A program made the translations under genes and the position numbers. Shown in pieces: positions 21,911 through 33,653 of a stretch of DNA of 64,000 nucleotides. Under the pieces are notes generated by a model. The model saw only the letters and a program-made list of their open reading frames with translations, was not told the DNA's origin and did no database searches. Source of the stretch: Colocasia esculenta (lineage: Eukaryota > Streptophyta > Magnoliopsida > Alismatales > Araceae); the NCBI GenBank assembly GCA_014218235.1, contig CM024760.1:68822961-68886960 (forward strand), written 5' to 3'. How positions within the stretch are numbered: the stretch's first letter is position 1; every line of letters starts with the position of its first letter.

Positions 21911-24770
21911 TGTAACGCCCCTTTTAGATCCAGTACAGTTATTCCAACTCACATTGGATCTAATAGAGGTATTATAGTGGAACATATCTAACAATAGACG
22001 GTACATATTGAGACATACATAAATGATAATTCAATTCCAATAATATGCAATGGAATATGAAACCAAATACTTGTAATCAACATCATACTCAAATGTTAAG
22101 TCTAAAGCATAAGAGAAAGATAACAATAGTCCAAATTTATTACATTCCACAAGTTCAAATGCATAAAATGAAAGTACAACTTTTCCTCACATACAATATC
22201 ACTCTAGATCTCTCAAGCAATCACTACACCTCCATGTCCTCACGCTCCGAGTCAGTGTGCACTAACTCTTGAGTATCCTTTGTATCTCCTGAAATGTTAA
22301 GCATGTATGAGTCTACAAGACCCAGCAAGTCACATGAAAGACAGTTCAAGATATTATGTATATAATAGATTTAAAATGTGGTAACATATATCATTCACAT
22401 CTTTGTTATCATATAGCTTTTCCTACTAACATGGTTCTAAGTCTTTTGGCAATCAATCATTACATAGTATGTTTAATTATCATGGAAATAAAACGTTTTA
22501 TGTAATGCATATAATTCACATCCTATATTTTAACAATTGAACTAACATGTTCCTATGCATGTCATGCAATCAATTTTCATGATATATGCTTTATGTCATG
22601 CAACATATAACTAGTTTTTGCGTAGCAAGTAATCATTTAAACAAGTAGCAATTATTACATATGACAAGTGACATGTATCATGTAAAACAATTTCATATGG
22701 ATCATGTAGCATGTAACAAGTAGGCATTTATCATGTAGACATGTAGCATGTAGTCATGTAGTCAATTATCATGTAGTTGCCAAGACATAGTCTGCATTAT
22801 TAATAGAGATCAGTGGTCATATAGCAGTCACATATCACCTAGGCTAAACAGTGATGAAGTCATGGCCATTGCGAAATATTGGGGAAAGCCCTTCCCACCT
22901 TAACCAGTAGAACTTGTCTACCTCTAGGATTTCAGTCTGTTGCCCATAGATTCAGTAGGTCATTTTCATATAGGTTAACCATTACCATAGGGGCATCCAA
23001 AGTGTAGTTCCTTGTAGGAAATCTCTATCATAGCAATGTCTTTATTGGCCATTTCATTTCAAAATATGTATTAACATGTATGCAATCATATAATCTACAT
23101 TTTCATGCAATTCTATCATATGTCAATGAAATAACATATAGCATGTCTCTTTCAGTTCTGAATTTCAACTTTACTGTATAACAGAACCCTATCATGGTAC
23201 TAATTAAATCACATGCATTCATGCACATATTTTCATGTTTCTTTAATTTTTATATACAATTTACTAATCAGAAATTCATAGCAATATGCACAGAAGTCTA
23301 AACATCTCGAAATTTTGATAGTAAATCAGAATCAGGTTAATACATGCACATGCAAAATTTCACATTTTTCTGAGCTCTATAACCATTTTTCATATTAAAA
23401 TCCATCAGTTCAAGCTAACTAACATGGTACAACATGAGGCAAAATCATGTAATTCTATATAGGAACTGAGTACAATAGGTATGCAGTATCATCCCACAAT
23501 ATTACAATCTCAAAATTTAACATTTCAACATGAATCATGTTTGCAATCATTTAACTTTTCTTTTATCAATTCCATTATCATCACAATAATAACTATTCAT
23601 ATGTACATGGGGCCTATACACCATTACAATGACCTGTCCATAGTATAACAGTGATAAAAAATAGAAAACATCACCTGGCCGAAATGTCATACAATCATGG
23701 ATCGCAAATAAGCAATTAAAATCAAGTTTCTGGATTTTACTTTACTGGTAAACTTAACGGAAACATATGAGGCGTATACCTGAAGTACACGTCCACCTAT
23801 ACTGTCATTAAGAATGAGTAGATGGCGGCACATAGCGCCGTTAACATATAGTAGCTGCCGGAAAACACGTCGTTTACATAATATAGATGGCAATCGATAT
23901 TGTTGTTTACAAAAACTCAACGGTAAGGGATTTGGACGTCAAGTTCATATGCCCAAAAAACATAGAAAACTCTACATAAAATGACATGACTTCTACCCTT
24001 TCCTGTAGGTTATTTTCATGATTTAAAAATATGTGAAAATGTTAAATCTAAAGGCTAATCTATCCTAAACCAAACCCCCATGTAACTTTCCTCTATCCCT
24101 CCTTCTGGAGTGACGAATCAAGACCCGAAAAAGCCCACCTTGGCAGTAAGGCAGTCCTCTCCTCCATCTTCAATTGCTCCAAATCCGCCTCCAACGCAGT
24201 TCCTCCGCTTGGAGAAGCTCCTGATCACGAAGTTGAACGATCCTCTTTGGTCCAGAAACCTTCAATTCGTACGAACGAGCACTGCAATTCCTTCTCTCGG
24301 CCCTCCTTTATCTCTTCCCAAACCAGTGCAAAAATCCTCTCAATTGCCAAAACTGTGCCTTAAAAGGAATTCCCATGCCTAGCCAACACTTAATCCTAGC
24401 CCTGGGATCCTAAGCGCACCAGATCTCCCAAATAAATGTATGGAAACGGCCGATTTATTCTCACCCGGAACGGTAACAACAAAAATAGGCAAGTCAGGTT
24501 AACGTCAACCTAAGCTGCCGTTAGTCACAATGTAAATGTTCGTCGATTGTGTTGTCTACATTCTTGCCCAAAAAATTAAATATTTCAGAAAATATTAAAT
24601 GACACAATATGCTGTCGTTAACAAGAAGTAAGCAGCAGACAATCATACAACTAAGATATGTCAACGCCAGCAGATGTTGACGCCAAGATCAACATAGAAC
24701 ATCAAACAATTACATGCAGAAATAAACATACAATTGCAATATAAATTCAAGTAAATTCTAGGGCACTACA
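21911..24770 (-). repeat. Chromo1 right LTR (5' LTR in element sense), complete
   Basis: It is bounded by TGTAACGCCCC at 21911, next to the primer site, and by GGGCACTACA at 24770. Length is 2860 bp. Beyond 24770 the sequence is CopiaA LTR, so Chromo1 inserted into CopiaA. The expected target duplication would be GCTGA (24771-24775), whose partner is outside the window. It contains the CpG array at 23771-23945. Confidence 0.9.
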
Positions 24771-25525
24771 GCTGAATGAGGAGCAGATCAAGAAGAAGAG
24801 CAGCAGAGGAAGAAGGAGGAATTGTGCAAGGCAGCAGATATGAAAACATAGCATCGTGGATTGAAGGAGTAATTCATCTAATATTCTCAAGAACCTTCAA
24901 TTCAAGCTTCTGCAGATCATCTTCAACAAGGGACATCCAATTCACCTCTCTTTAATTCATTTCTATTGGAGTGTTCTTCTCAATTTCTCTTTGAGTGCTC
25001 GTGAGAAATCTGTACATGAGTTCTGTGCAGATTTTTGTGAGCATGTAGTCATGTGTATCAGATCATTGCTAGAGGATTTGATTTCTGGTGAATTTGATCT
25101 AGCTAGTGTGGTTGAGCTGTCATGCTCATGTGTATTGTTTGAGCCGTCGAGCTCAAGAGTGTTTGAGCCGTCGAGCTCAAGTGTGTGTGTTGTACTCGGT
25201 TTTGAGTAGTGTGGCCTCACTATGTGAGGGGTGGATGTAGGAATCACTGGTGTGATTTCCAAACTAGCTAAAAATCTACTGTGTAGTGGTTTGATTTGTT
25301 TTCTGCGATAGATGTATGCATAGGAATTTCACCTTCACACTACTTGTCTAATTGCTTCACACATCAACTACACACACCCACACATCAGATCATTAAGATT
25401 GTCTGTCCGAAATGGATCTGTAATTTGAAGTGATTTTTAAATTGCTTAAGCTTCTGCTAAGATTTGTGGTAGCTCTCTTCAACCCCCCCTCTAGATCTGT
25501 TCATCCTTCATATTCGATCCTAAAA
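24771..25525 (+). repeat. CopiaA 5' LTR, 3' portion
   Basis: It matches 62385-63069 in the same orientation. Homology runs right up to the Chromo1 junction, so the 5' part of this LTR lies beyond the left end of Chromo1, outside the window. It contains repeated dyads of the form GAGC-n6-GCTC (25141 and 25164, with a decayed relative at 25113). It ends with a C run followed by CTAGAT near 25483, a motif shared with the other copia LTRs here. The exact LTR end is uncertain within 25510-25525. Confidence 0.8.
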
Positions 25526-25526
25526 T

Positions 25527-25538
25527 TGGTATCAGAGC
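25527..25538 (+). other. Primer-binding site of CopiaA
   Basis: TGGTATCAGAGC is a perfect match to the plant initiator tRNA-Met site. It sets the element orientation as plus. Confidence 0.92.
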
Positions 25539-25642
25539 GGCTTAATATCTAATTCTGATCTGATTTGATTGCTTCTGTTTGATCTGTGTGTTCTATATGC
25601 TGAATTGCCTGCTTGCTCATTTACTGTTTCTTATCATGATCC

Positions 25643-25908
25643 ATGGATTCTCGAGGTTTTGAAGCTGAGGGTCATTCTATCAATAGACCACCATATTTTG
25701 ATGGATCTAATTATTTTTATTGGAAAAATCACATGCAAGTTTTTCTAAGGGCTCAAAACTATGAAATTTTGAAGATAGTTAAAAGGGGTCCCTATGAAAA
25801 CCATGGGAATCAAGAGAATTAGATTGAAGAGCAAATTAGGAAAGCAACTCTTGACTATAGTGCCATGAATATGCTTCAGTGTGTTGTTCACCCTAAGGAG
25901 TATTCATG
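25643..25908 (+). pseudogene. gag: CopiaA gag, N-terminal fragment
   Basis: An ATG at 25643 opens MDSRGFEAEGHS. The copia gag signature PYFDGSNYFYWKNHMQVFLRAQNYE follows, and it is colinear with the gag of CopiaB (35452-35939). An in-frame TAG replaces a usual Trp near 25820, and TGA ends the reading after HPKEYS. The rest of gag is deleted, and a short AT-rich remnant (25909-25981) leads to Solo1. Confidence 0.85.
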
Positions 25909-26044
25909 ATAAAAAATGTTAAAATGTTAAAACACCAAAAAGGGAAGTCATTTAAAAAAATAACTCCTGTGTGGGTTAGAATGTTATGTCCCGACGTGGA
26001 ATATCGGAACGCGAGGCATTGCAAGTAAACGGGTACAGAGCGTC

Positions 26045-26049
26045 TACTA
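26045..26049. repeat. Target site duplication TACTA, left copy
   Basis: It lies directly before the LTR start TGAAGGG at 26050. The partner is at 37256-37260, directly after CCCAACA. Confidence 0.92.
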
Positions 26050-26339
26050 TGAAGGGTTATGCGGATAACACAATATGGTAATCTAGAAGGGGGGTTGAAT
26101 AGATTACGACAATTTCTAATTACTGATGGCTTGTTTTTGGTGCTACAGCGATCTTAATGAAACTTGATTAGAATTCGATTGAGTGTAAGAAAGCTTGAGT
26201 TGATATAAATGAGAACAGGGTATCAAACGTGCGATGAACAACGTGCCTACCAATCATCTATCAAAACGCGAACAAACCACAGGACACGATGATTTAAGGT
26301 GGTTCGGAGTACACAACTCGTGTATCCTACATCCACCGT

Positions 26340-26460
26340 CCACACACACACGCAGAAACGACTGCTTATGAGCGAGTTCAATACAACAACTCACACACAC
26401 ACACACGCAGAAACTGCTTATGAGCGAGTTCAATACAACAACTCACACACACACACGTTC
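26340..26460. repeat. Tandem duplication with CA microsatellite in the CopiaB left LTR
   Basis: Two copies of a unit consisting of a CA run, then GCAGAAAC, then GCTTATGAGCGAGTTC and an ACAACTCA end. The right LTR has one copy (36310-36375). Slippage after insertion in the CA tract is the simplest cause. Confidence 0.8.
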
Positions 26461-26917
26461 TAATAAACCACGATCAGAACCCACAATTTCGTGGATCAAG
26501 CACAAGGGATGCTTGAAACACAATCACACACACACAATGGAATGGAAATTGTGAAATGGAGAAGAATTTAGAGTTGGGGAACAAATCCAGTTGGAATTCT
26601 TCTCGTGGATCGTCCAGACACTCTTCAAACTTCGATTGGATGTAGACTGATCAAAGTAGAAGGTTGAATTGACGACGATCCGGCTTCAACTCTGCATGGA
26701 TGGTGATTCCACGACGATCTGGGCTGAAGATTGAAGCAGAGCAGCAAATTGGGGCTTTTCCTCTTGGTCCCTTGGAGGCTCTTGGTTGGGAGGTGCTCTA
26801 TGTGAATTTTGCTCCAAAAGGATGCTTATATAGTGTTAGGTAAAGGTGGGGGTCGTGGAGGAAGGAAACACCAAATGGGGCGGAATTAGAATTTCTGAAT
26901 CTCATGTTTCCGTCGTC

Positions 26918-27111
26918 TGTCGACAGGTGCACTTGCATCTGTCGACAGATGCACTCAGTCTGAGAACTGGGTTTCAGAAATCTGAATTTCTCAGTGTAAT
27001 GTCGACAGGTAATTTGCATCTGTCGACAGGTGCACTCAGGGATACAAAACCTGAAGTCTGTCTTGGGTTGTCTGTGTGTATCTGTCGACACATACCCTGG
27101 GCCTGTCGACA
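26918..27111. repeat. Paired TGTCGACA palindromes, CopiaB left LTR
   Basis: TGTCGACA starts at 26918, 26940, 27000, 27021, 27083 and 27104. Within pairs the starts are 22, 21 and 21 bp apart. Pairs recur after 82 and 83 bp. The right LTR keeps the same positions (36836, 36858, 36919, 36940, 37002, 37023) with two sites mutated. Confidence 0.85.
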
Positions 27112-27351
27112 GCTACACTTCTTTGACATTTCCTTGGTCTGTTTGCTCATCTCTTCGATGCTCCATCTTTCATGCTTGTGCACCTACATGTAAATACATT
27201 GTTAGTGATATACATTGTATGATTTAGCAATATTTAACACAATCACTTTCATGGTGTTTTTCATGTTAGTTAACACATCAATATTTTGCATTAAATCAAT
27301 GTTCAAGGATATTAATGTGATCATAAAAAATGATATATTGAAAACCCAACA

Positions 27352-27368
27352 ATCTCCCCCTTTTTGAT
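27352..27368 (-). other. Polypurine tract of CopiaB
   Basis: On the minus strand AAAAAGGGGGAGATTG ends at the LTR start TGTTGGG. A related purine stretch precedes the CopiaC LTR at 49441. Confidence 0.8.
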
Positions 27369-27647
27369 GATGACAAAAACATTCAATTGATGCATAATAT
27401 TGATGTTCTCCCCCTTTTTGACAACATCCAAAAAGTCTAGTCATGCACATGTAAGAGACGAATAAACATGAACTGTGATTTTTCATTGATTGATCATTCA
27501 AGTTACACAGTACAAGAGACAACCATTACATGACTTAATAAAGATCAAAAGAAAGGGAGATAACATGAGCAAGCAAAAAGATAATAGGACTAGTGAGACT
27601 AACTCCCAGCTAAGACTCTTAACGACCTCTAAGGACCCTGAGACCCT

Positions 27648-28856
27648 CTATTCATCGTCATGCCCAGCAGGTGGAGGATGACGAGATCCAGCTCTCTCGG
27701 AGTAGAGGTAATCAAGCCGGTCTCGGATATGCATGTGAGACTCATCCAGAGAGTTGAGGCGAGCATCTACTTGATCAAATCTAGTGTTCAGTTGAGCAAA
27801 CCGGAGGTCATCTGTTGATGCAATTGTGCCAAGTAATCACGAAGGATTGTTCTTGAGGCACAGGTACATCACAAATCCTGAGGTTGATCAGGCATTTGCT
27901 CATCCAGAGGTTCTTCATCACTTTCTTCATTATCTTCTCGTCTTCATTGTCAGATGCCTCTTCATCACCTTGTTGTTCTTTCCCTTTGAGAGTCCTTGTC
28001 ACTACACCGTCTACAAACTTGTAGCCCATTCGGTGAGCGGCAGTAAGGTCAAATGCACTGCGGGATTTTAATGAGACGAGCTCACTTGAAGGAATAGGAA
28101 TGCCAATGAAAATTAGAAGAGAGGTGATGGGGCAAGCATATGGCATTGATCGCTTGGTGTTGGAAAAACACCGACGAATGAGGCTTAGCATGAGTTCAGA
28201 AGATTGATTTGTTGACATTTGAGGAAGAATATGAACAAAGACTTATGAACCTCAGTGACTAATTCTCGGCTTCCATCCTTCGGGACGATCAAAGTAGTGA
28301 AGATATGATGGATCATCCGGATCAAGGAGGAAAGGAGTTGGCATTCAAACGAGCATTTTCTTAGTGGAATCATAAGGTTGCAAAGTGAGAAGTTCATAGT
28401 ACTCAGAAGCGGAAGGATCATAGTTGATGATTTCAACTCCTGAGTTTGGGATTTGAAGGGCTGTCGAGATAAGATTTGCGGTGAGGCGAAAACGAGTGCC
28501 TTTCACCGAAGAAAAAGATCTTCCTGATCGGAAAGCCCTAGGTTATTGAAAAATTCTGTGACGGCATTTGGAGAGTATTGCAAGTGTGAGTACAGAAAGG
28601 ATGTCCACCCTTGAGTGTCAAAGTAGGGTAGGAGTGAGGGGAACATCGATCCTAAGGACTCAAAGTCCACATACCGGGATTGGACGAGTTTCTTGAAGGT
28701 GCGTGTACCCGGATGAGATGGAGACCCTGAGGAACAATGAGTTCGGCAAACGATCTTCGCGATGCTTGCTACGATGTTCTGAAGGAGCCCTGGAACTCTC
28801 TCCGGCGTCCGTCGAAGCGCGACGACGACGAGTGAGAATCTTGTCTTGGGTGCCAT
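27648..28856 (-). pseudogene. Extra sense ORF downstream of pol in CopiaB
   Basis: It starts at MAPKTRF (28856) and would end at a TAG at 27648-27650, about 400 codons, but at least two frame changes split it. It aligns along its length with 47922-49149 of CopiaC: a TFKKLVQSRYVDF stretch, PYFDTQGWTSFLYSHLQYSP, then MIHHIFTTLIVPKDGSREL and MPYACPITSLLIFIGI. The middle part resembles the putative plant transposon protein domain (Pfam PF20167), from memory of that family. It is on the same strand as pol, in the position of the env-like ORF of SIRE elements, but I see no signal peptide or membrane segment. Function unknown. Confidence 0.65.
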
Positions 28857-28859
28857 CTG

Positions 28860-30820
28860 AAGAAGGAGTGGAGAATGGCGTTTGGGAAGGGAGAGTGGAG
28901 GGATCTCAGACGAGGAGCAGCGAGATCGTCAGAGACGGATCGGATCTTGAGCCCTGGAGGGGAAAGAGAGGGGTTTGGAGAAGAGGAGGAGGAAATGAGA
29001 GGGGAAATGGTGGGAAATGGTCGTGGGAAGCCTTTAGAATAGGTTTAGAAGGGATATATAAAAGAGGCCCCATAGACAAGACTTGAACCGGCGCAATGGG
29101 TGGCTTCAAAAACGGTTCTGGGACGCCGACTGTCGACAGATAACTGCTTTTTGGCAGAAACTTGATTTTTTGAAGATTTTTCTATGGGTCAAGTGTTCAT
29201 TTGGCATTTTAGGGTAAAATAGGTGTATGTACAAGATAAAAAAGCATATCCATTATGATGAAGACATGACACAAATCTACAATGATTTTGAAATAAAACC
29301 GATGAGTTCTTTAATTAGATCATAAAGAACACATTTCACAAAAGCCAGTGAAAATTAAATAACTCTTTTGATTAAGGCCATTGAAGAAAAGCATGCATCA
29401 AAATAGAGATGATAGTCAGATGAAATTTGAATTAGATGGCCACAAGAACATCTTACCCATAAGAAGCACATTGGACATGACAAAAAAATTTTTCCGGAGG
29501 CTTCACTCTATTTCTAGTATGATTTTAGGATCTTTAAACAACGAAGATGGGAAAGAGTGGCAATGAGGAGCACTTTCACTTTTTCATGTGAAGGTAGACA
29601 TTTGCGATGCCAATACCCCCAGTTACTCAATGTGAGTGTCCATCAAGCCATTGTATAGAGATAATGAAACAACCTTTTGACGCGAAGACCGACATTGGTG
29701 ATACCCGTGTCCCCGGTTACTTAGTGATTTTCATCATTTCTCTACCTCCATCCCATTGAAAGATATATATATATATATATATATTTTTTTTTTTGAGACG
29801 TAGAAATAGGTAGCTTTTCTCCTTTTTGGTTTTTTACTTTTTGTCAAGTACATGAGATTTCTTAGGCAAGAGATAATGTAGAACATTAAATTCAAGGACC
29901 TTCTGATTTTTCAAATCATTTTGGATTCATGTTTAATGACAAGGGAGTTATTCAAAGGAGATGTTTAAAAATCATTTGGTTTGCTCATTGTGTTCAAAAT
30001 GATCTAAATAGTCCTCAATCAAGTGTTGCATAAACATCATTTAGACTTGGATCACGACTTTGACATGAAGTGGATATGAAAGGTTATATTGCACAAAACA
30101 ATCCAATGTTTACCTTTAAATCAAGTAATGAACACTTTCTTGAAAAGTATGAAGAAGGAATGAGAGAAAATAGTGAGATTGTGTTATCTGTCGACAGCAG
30201 GAATTTGTCTGTTGACAGATGCACACAGACTGATGAATTGAAGTTTCAGTCAGAGCAAATCTGAGTGTACCTGTCGACAGATGGAATGTGTCTGTCGACA
30301 GATATGAACAGAGTGGATTTTTCTGGTTTCAGTTTGAGTGCACATGAAGTTCAAGGAAGTGAGGATTAAAAAATGAAGTGAAGGAAGAGTTTCCTCATGA
30401 AAATACTCATCTACCCTGAACTTACTCCCCCATAGTGTGTGCACGTGTTGACACAAAATCTAAGCAAGGATTCACACAAGCATTTGATGCAAGGCAAACA
30501 TATTCATTTCAAGAATATCATGCACAAGCACATGGTCACAGAAAAAGCATTGTTTCATGGAGTTAACATGATAAAATGTAAGGAAACTAAAAATCCTATG
30601 TGAAGTAGAGGACCTTTATATGCAATGGGACTATGGATACTTGGCGGAGAATGTTTCCTCACGCATGATGATAGTTTCCAAACAAGCCGAACTTGTTCTT
30701 CCACAGTTCACCATTTGATATACCACATAGTCATTCACACATAAAGAGCATGTACTCCAATATGGAGAGTTAGTTTCATTGCATTTTACACAAACCCAAT
30801 TCTCTTCTTAAGGATGTGAA
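28860..30820 (-). other. CopiaB spacer between RNase H and the extra ORF
   Basis: Nearly 2 kb without a recognisable gene. It holds a short TA microsatellite with a following T run (29767-29795), and single and paired TGTCGACA sites (29131; 30189/30210; 30272/30293). It also has a segment at 29585-29720 that recurs inverted at 47035-47170 in CopiaC. Confidence 0.75.
30189..30300. repeat. Paired TGTCGACA palindromes inside the CopiaB body
   Basis: Starts at 30189 and 30210 (the latter TGTTGACA), and at 30272 and 30293. Pair spacing is 21 and 21 bp, and pair-to-pair distance 83 bp, the same geometry as in the LTR array although this is 3 kb away in non-LTR sequence. Confidence 0.85.
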
Positions 30821-30824
30821 TCTA

Positions 30825-31430
30825 TCTTAGACAAAGATTTGGTGAAAATGTCAGCCAATTGTTTTTCTGTGGGAATGAAATTAAGTTCCAAGGTTTTATT
30901 GGCAACTTCATCTCTCAAGAAATGATGACGGATTTCAATGTGTTTAGTCCTTGAGTGTTGGACAGGTTTTTTGAAAGGTTGATAGCACTTGTGTTGTCAC
31001 ATAGTATAGGTGTGCATCCAATTTCAATTTAATCAGCTAACTGACTTTTGATCCACAACACTTGAGCTGCACAACTTCCTGCAGTGACATATTCTGCCTC
31101 TGCAGTGGAGAGTGCAACCGAGTGTTGTTTCTTGGATGCCCACGAAACCATGCAACCGCCAAGGAATTGGCAATATCCACTAGTGCTTTTTCTATCAATT
31201 TTACATCCAGCATAATCAGCATCAGAATATGATATCAAATCAAAACTACTGCCTGCTGGGTACCAAAAACCCAAATTGTATGTACCTGAGAGATATCGGA
31301 AAATTCTCTTGACTGCAATTAAATGGCTTTCCTTTGGACTAGATTGATATCTAGCACAAAGGCAAACACTAATTGTATATCGGTCTACTTGCAGTAAGAT
31401 AAAGGAGTGAGCCAATCATACCTCGGAAGT
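30825..31430 (-). pseudogene. pol: CopiaB RNase H
   Basis: The readable 128-residue part has the SDADYAGC motif, KSTSGYCQFLGGCMVSW, the QHSVALSTAEAEY motif and VLWIKSQLAD, then a stop. The final CDNTSAINLSKN segment lies downstream out of frame with one more stop. It degrades the RNA strand during cDNA synthesis in active elements. Confidence 0.88.
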
Positions 31431-31484
31431 GCTTTGCATCTACCGGTTTACCTTTCTCATCATTTTCAAATTTGATGCTTGTGC

Positions 31485-33206
31485 TCATTGGGGTGGAGGC
31501 CGGTTTAGCTTGCTCAAATTGAAATCGTTGAGAAGCTCTTTGACATATTTTTCTTGATTTATGAAGAAGCCGTCTTCATGTTGTTTCACCTGCAAACCAA
31601 GAAAGAATTGAAGCTCCCCCATTAGACTCATCTCAAATTCACTGTGCATGTGTTTAGAAAATTCTTTACAAAGTGAAGGGTTAGTAGAACCAAATCTAAT
31701 ATCGTCCACATAAACTTGAACAACAATTATGTGATTGCGAACTTTCTTAGTGAAGAGTGTTTGGTCTACTTTACCTCTTGAGTAGTTTTTGCTTACCAGA
31801 AAATTGCTTAGTCTATCATACCAAGCTCGAGGTGCCTGTTTCAAACCATAAAGAGCTTTGTGCAATTTATACACATGGTTAGGCATTTCAGAATTTTCAA
31901 AACCTGGTGGTTGAGAGACATAGACTTCTTCTTTGATATAGCCATTTAAGAAAGCAGTTTTAACATCCATTTGATAAAGTTTGAACTTATGGGAACATGC
32001 ATATGCCAATAAAATTCTGTCTGCTTCTAATCTGGCTACAGGAGCAAAGGATTCTTCAAAATCTACACTAAATTCTTGATTATATCCTTTTGCAACGAGC
32101 CTAGCTTTATTTCTAACCACTTTTCCTTCTTCTTTAGGTTTATTCCTAAACACCCATCTAGTTCCTATGATAGAAATTTCAGGGGTTCTAGGAACTAAGC
32201 TCCATACATTATTTCTTTGAAATTGACCAAGTTCCTCATGCATAGCATCAATCCATGAGTTATCTTTTAAGGCTTCTTCAACATTTTTGGGTTCCACTTG
32301 AGAGACAAAAGCAAAAAGATCATGTTCAATTATTTGTCTAACTTGAGACCTTGTTTGAACAGAATCATTTAAACTACCTATCACATCATCAAGTGGGTGA
32401 TCTTTGGAATACCTCACATTTATGATTGTTGAAGGGCCGGGAGCATCTTGTCCTTGAGGAATTTGATCTTGTGAATGTTGTTCTTCAGGAGGTTCACCTT
32501 CTAGTGGATTTTCTTCATGTGTTTCATCTTGTTTTCTGAAAGCTTTTTCATCATCTTCATCATAGTCTTTGTGAAGATATCCACCTTTGGTCTTGGAATC
32601 TTCTTCAGATTTGTCTTTTGCTTTGACTTGTAGGTCCTCAAGTGATGTTCCTTCATCTACTTTTTCAATTCTGTTAACAGTCAAACTGTTAGTTTTGGTA
32701 TAAGTCTCATCAAAAATAACATGTGGAGTTTCTTCCACAGTACGTGATTTATTGTTAAACACCCTATATGCCCTAGAGTGTTCTGAGTAGCCTAGAAAAA
32801 CACCTTGATCACTTTTGGCTTCAAATTTATCTAAATCAGATTTATCATTGTTATGGATAAATACCTTTGAGCCAAATATTCGAAAGTACCCAAGGCTGGG
32901 TTTCTTACCTTTTAACAAATGGTAGGGGGTTTTCTTTATCACAGGTCTTACCATGGCTCTGTTTAGAATGTAGCAGAAAGTGTTCACTACTTCTGCCCAA
33001 AAGCTTCTGGAGAGTTGGCCTTCAACCAGAAGAATGCGAGCCATTTCCACCAATGTTCTGTTTTTCCTCTCCACTACTCCATTTTGTTCTGGAGTCCTTG
33101 GGGAGGAGAACAGATGATCGATCCCTTGGTGCCTGCAAAAATAAAAAAATGCATTGTTATCAAATTCTCCCCCGTGATCGGTACGGATTGAGCATATTTT
33201 ATTCAC
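31485..33206 (-). CDS. pol: CopiaB integrase (C-terminal half) and reverse transcriptase
   Basis: A 573-residue open frame. Residues 1-110 cover the integrase core: DHGGEFDN with a catalytic Asp, then TPEQNGVVERKNRTL with the catalytic Glu. Next are the FGSKVFI and GYSEHSRAYRVFN copia integrase C-terminal motifs, an acidic linker (about 190-290), then RT from WIDAMHEELGQFQRN through TRWVFRNKPKEEG, ARLVAKGYNQ, QMDVKTAFLNG and HKALYGLKQAPRAWY to the catalytic YVDD box. The frame overlaps the upstream integrase piece by 4 bases in another frame, so a frameshift separates them. It is part of a polyprotein rather than a free-standing protein. Function as a working enzyme is unlikely given the break. 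Confidence 0.9.
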   Translation of the reverse strand: MNKICSIRTDHGGEFDNNAFFYFCRHQGIDHLFSSPRTPEQNGVVERKNRTLVEMARILLVEGQLSRSFWAEVVNTFCYILNRAMVRPVIKKTPYHLLKGKKPSLGYFRIFGSKVFIHNNDKSDLDKFEAKSDQGVFLGYSEHSRAYRVFNNKSRTVEETPHVIFDETYTKTNSLTVNRIEKVDEGTSLEDLQVKAKDKSEEDSKTKGGYLHKDYDEDDEKAFRKQDETHEENPLEGEPPEEQHSQDQIPQGQDAPGPSTIINVRYSKDHPLDDVIGSLNDSVQTRSQVRQIIEHDLFAFVSQVEPKNVEEALKDNSWIDAMHEELGQFQRNNVWSLVPRTPEISIIGTRWVFRNKPKEEGKVVRNKARLVAKGYNQEFSVDFEESFAPVARLEADRILLAYACSHKFKLYQMDVKTAFLNGYIKEEVYVSQPPGFENSEMPNHVYKLHKALYGLKQAPRAWYDRLSNFLVSKNYSRGKVDQTLFTKKVRNHIIVVQVYVDDIRFGSTNPSLCKEFSKHMHSEFEMSLMGELQFFLGLQVKQHEDGFFINQEKYVKELLNDFNLSKLNRPPPQ

Positions 33207-33653
33207 ATTGCCATGTCAATCTTGTTAAAGAATTCTTGGAAGATTGTAAGTGTTTCACTTTTGTGTGCCAAGAATTTGACCCATGTGAACCTAGAAAAAT
33301 CATCTACAATGACAAAACCAAAACGTTTGCCATTGAGACTTAGAGTTCTAGTTGGTCCAAAAAGGTCCATGTGCAACAGTTCATATGGTTTAGATGTGCT
33401 TACCGGTGCTTTGGATTTGAAGGACTTCGGGTTGTTTTCCCTGTGCACATGCATCACAAAAACTTTCATTGTTGTTAAAGGAAATGTCAGGAAGTCCACT
33501 TACTAATTTGAGCTTCATGATCTTGTGCAATACGTTGTAGCTCGCATGGCCAAGCCTACGATGCCACAATGTCAGTTCATCCTGTCTATTTGCAACAAGA
33601 CACAAGTTGTCATTTTCTGGATCATCTAAGTCAACTAGGTAGATGTTATTCAC
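33203..33653 (-). pseudogene. pol: CopiaB pre-integrase zinc domain and integrase N-terminal half
   Basis: Two overlapping frames. The first (33653-33390) has LTLWHRRLGHASYN and an FCDACAQGKQ end, the HHCC zinc-binding part of copia integrase. The second (33499-33203) has SKPYELLHMDLFGPTRTLSL with the first catalytic Asp, and VDDFSRFTWVKFL. A frame change near 33430 separates them. Confidence 0.88.

Larger units (their letters stand above)
26050..27351 (-). repeat. CopiaB left LTR (3' LTR in element sense)
   Basis: It is 1302 bp against 1241 bp for the right LTR. The 61-bp excess is accounted for by a tandem duplication of a CA-rich unit at about 26340-26460. A TATATAAG-type box on the minus strand lies near 26825. 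The TGTCGACA array is at 26918-27111. Confidence 0.92.

Noticed and set aside
24963..25262. Minus-strand ORF in the CopiaA LTR with repeated LELDGSN
   Set aside because: The repeated peptide only reflects the GAGC-n6-GCTC DNA dyads. The second LTR copy (62577-62813) changes the frame, and orientation is opposite to the element.
25527..25538. TGGTATCAGAGC as part of a tRNA gene
   Set aside because: Only the 12-base primer-binding site is present. No cloverleaf arms or A and B boxes adjoin it.
26340..26460. CA-rich repeated units as a CRISPR-like array
   Set aside because: There are only two units, the spacers are not unique, the repeat is a microsatellite inside a retrotransposon LTR, and the genome is eukaryotic.
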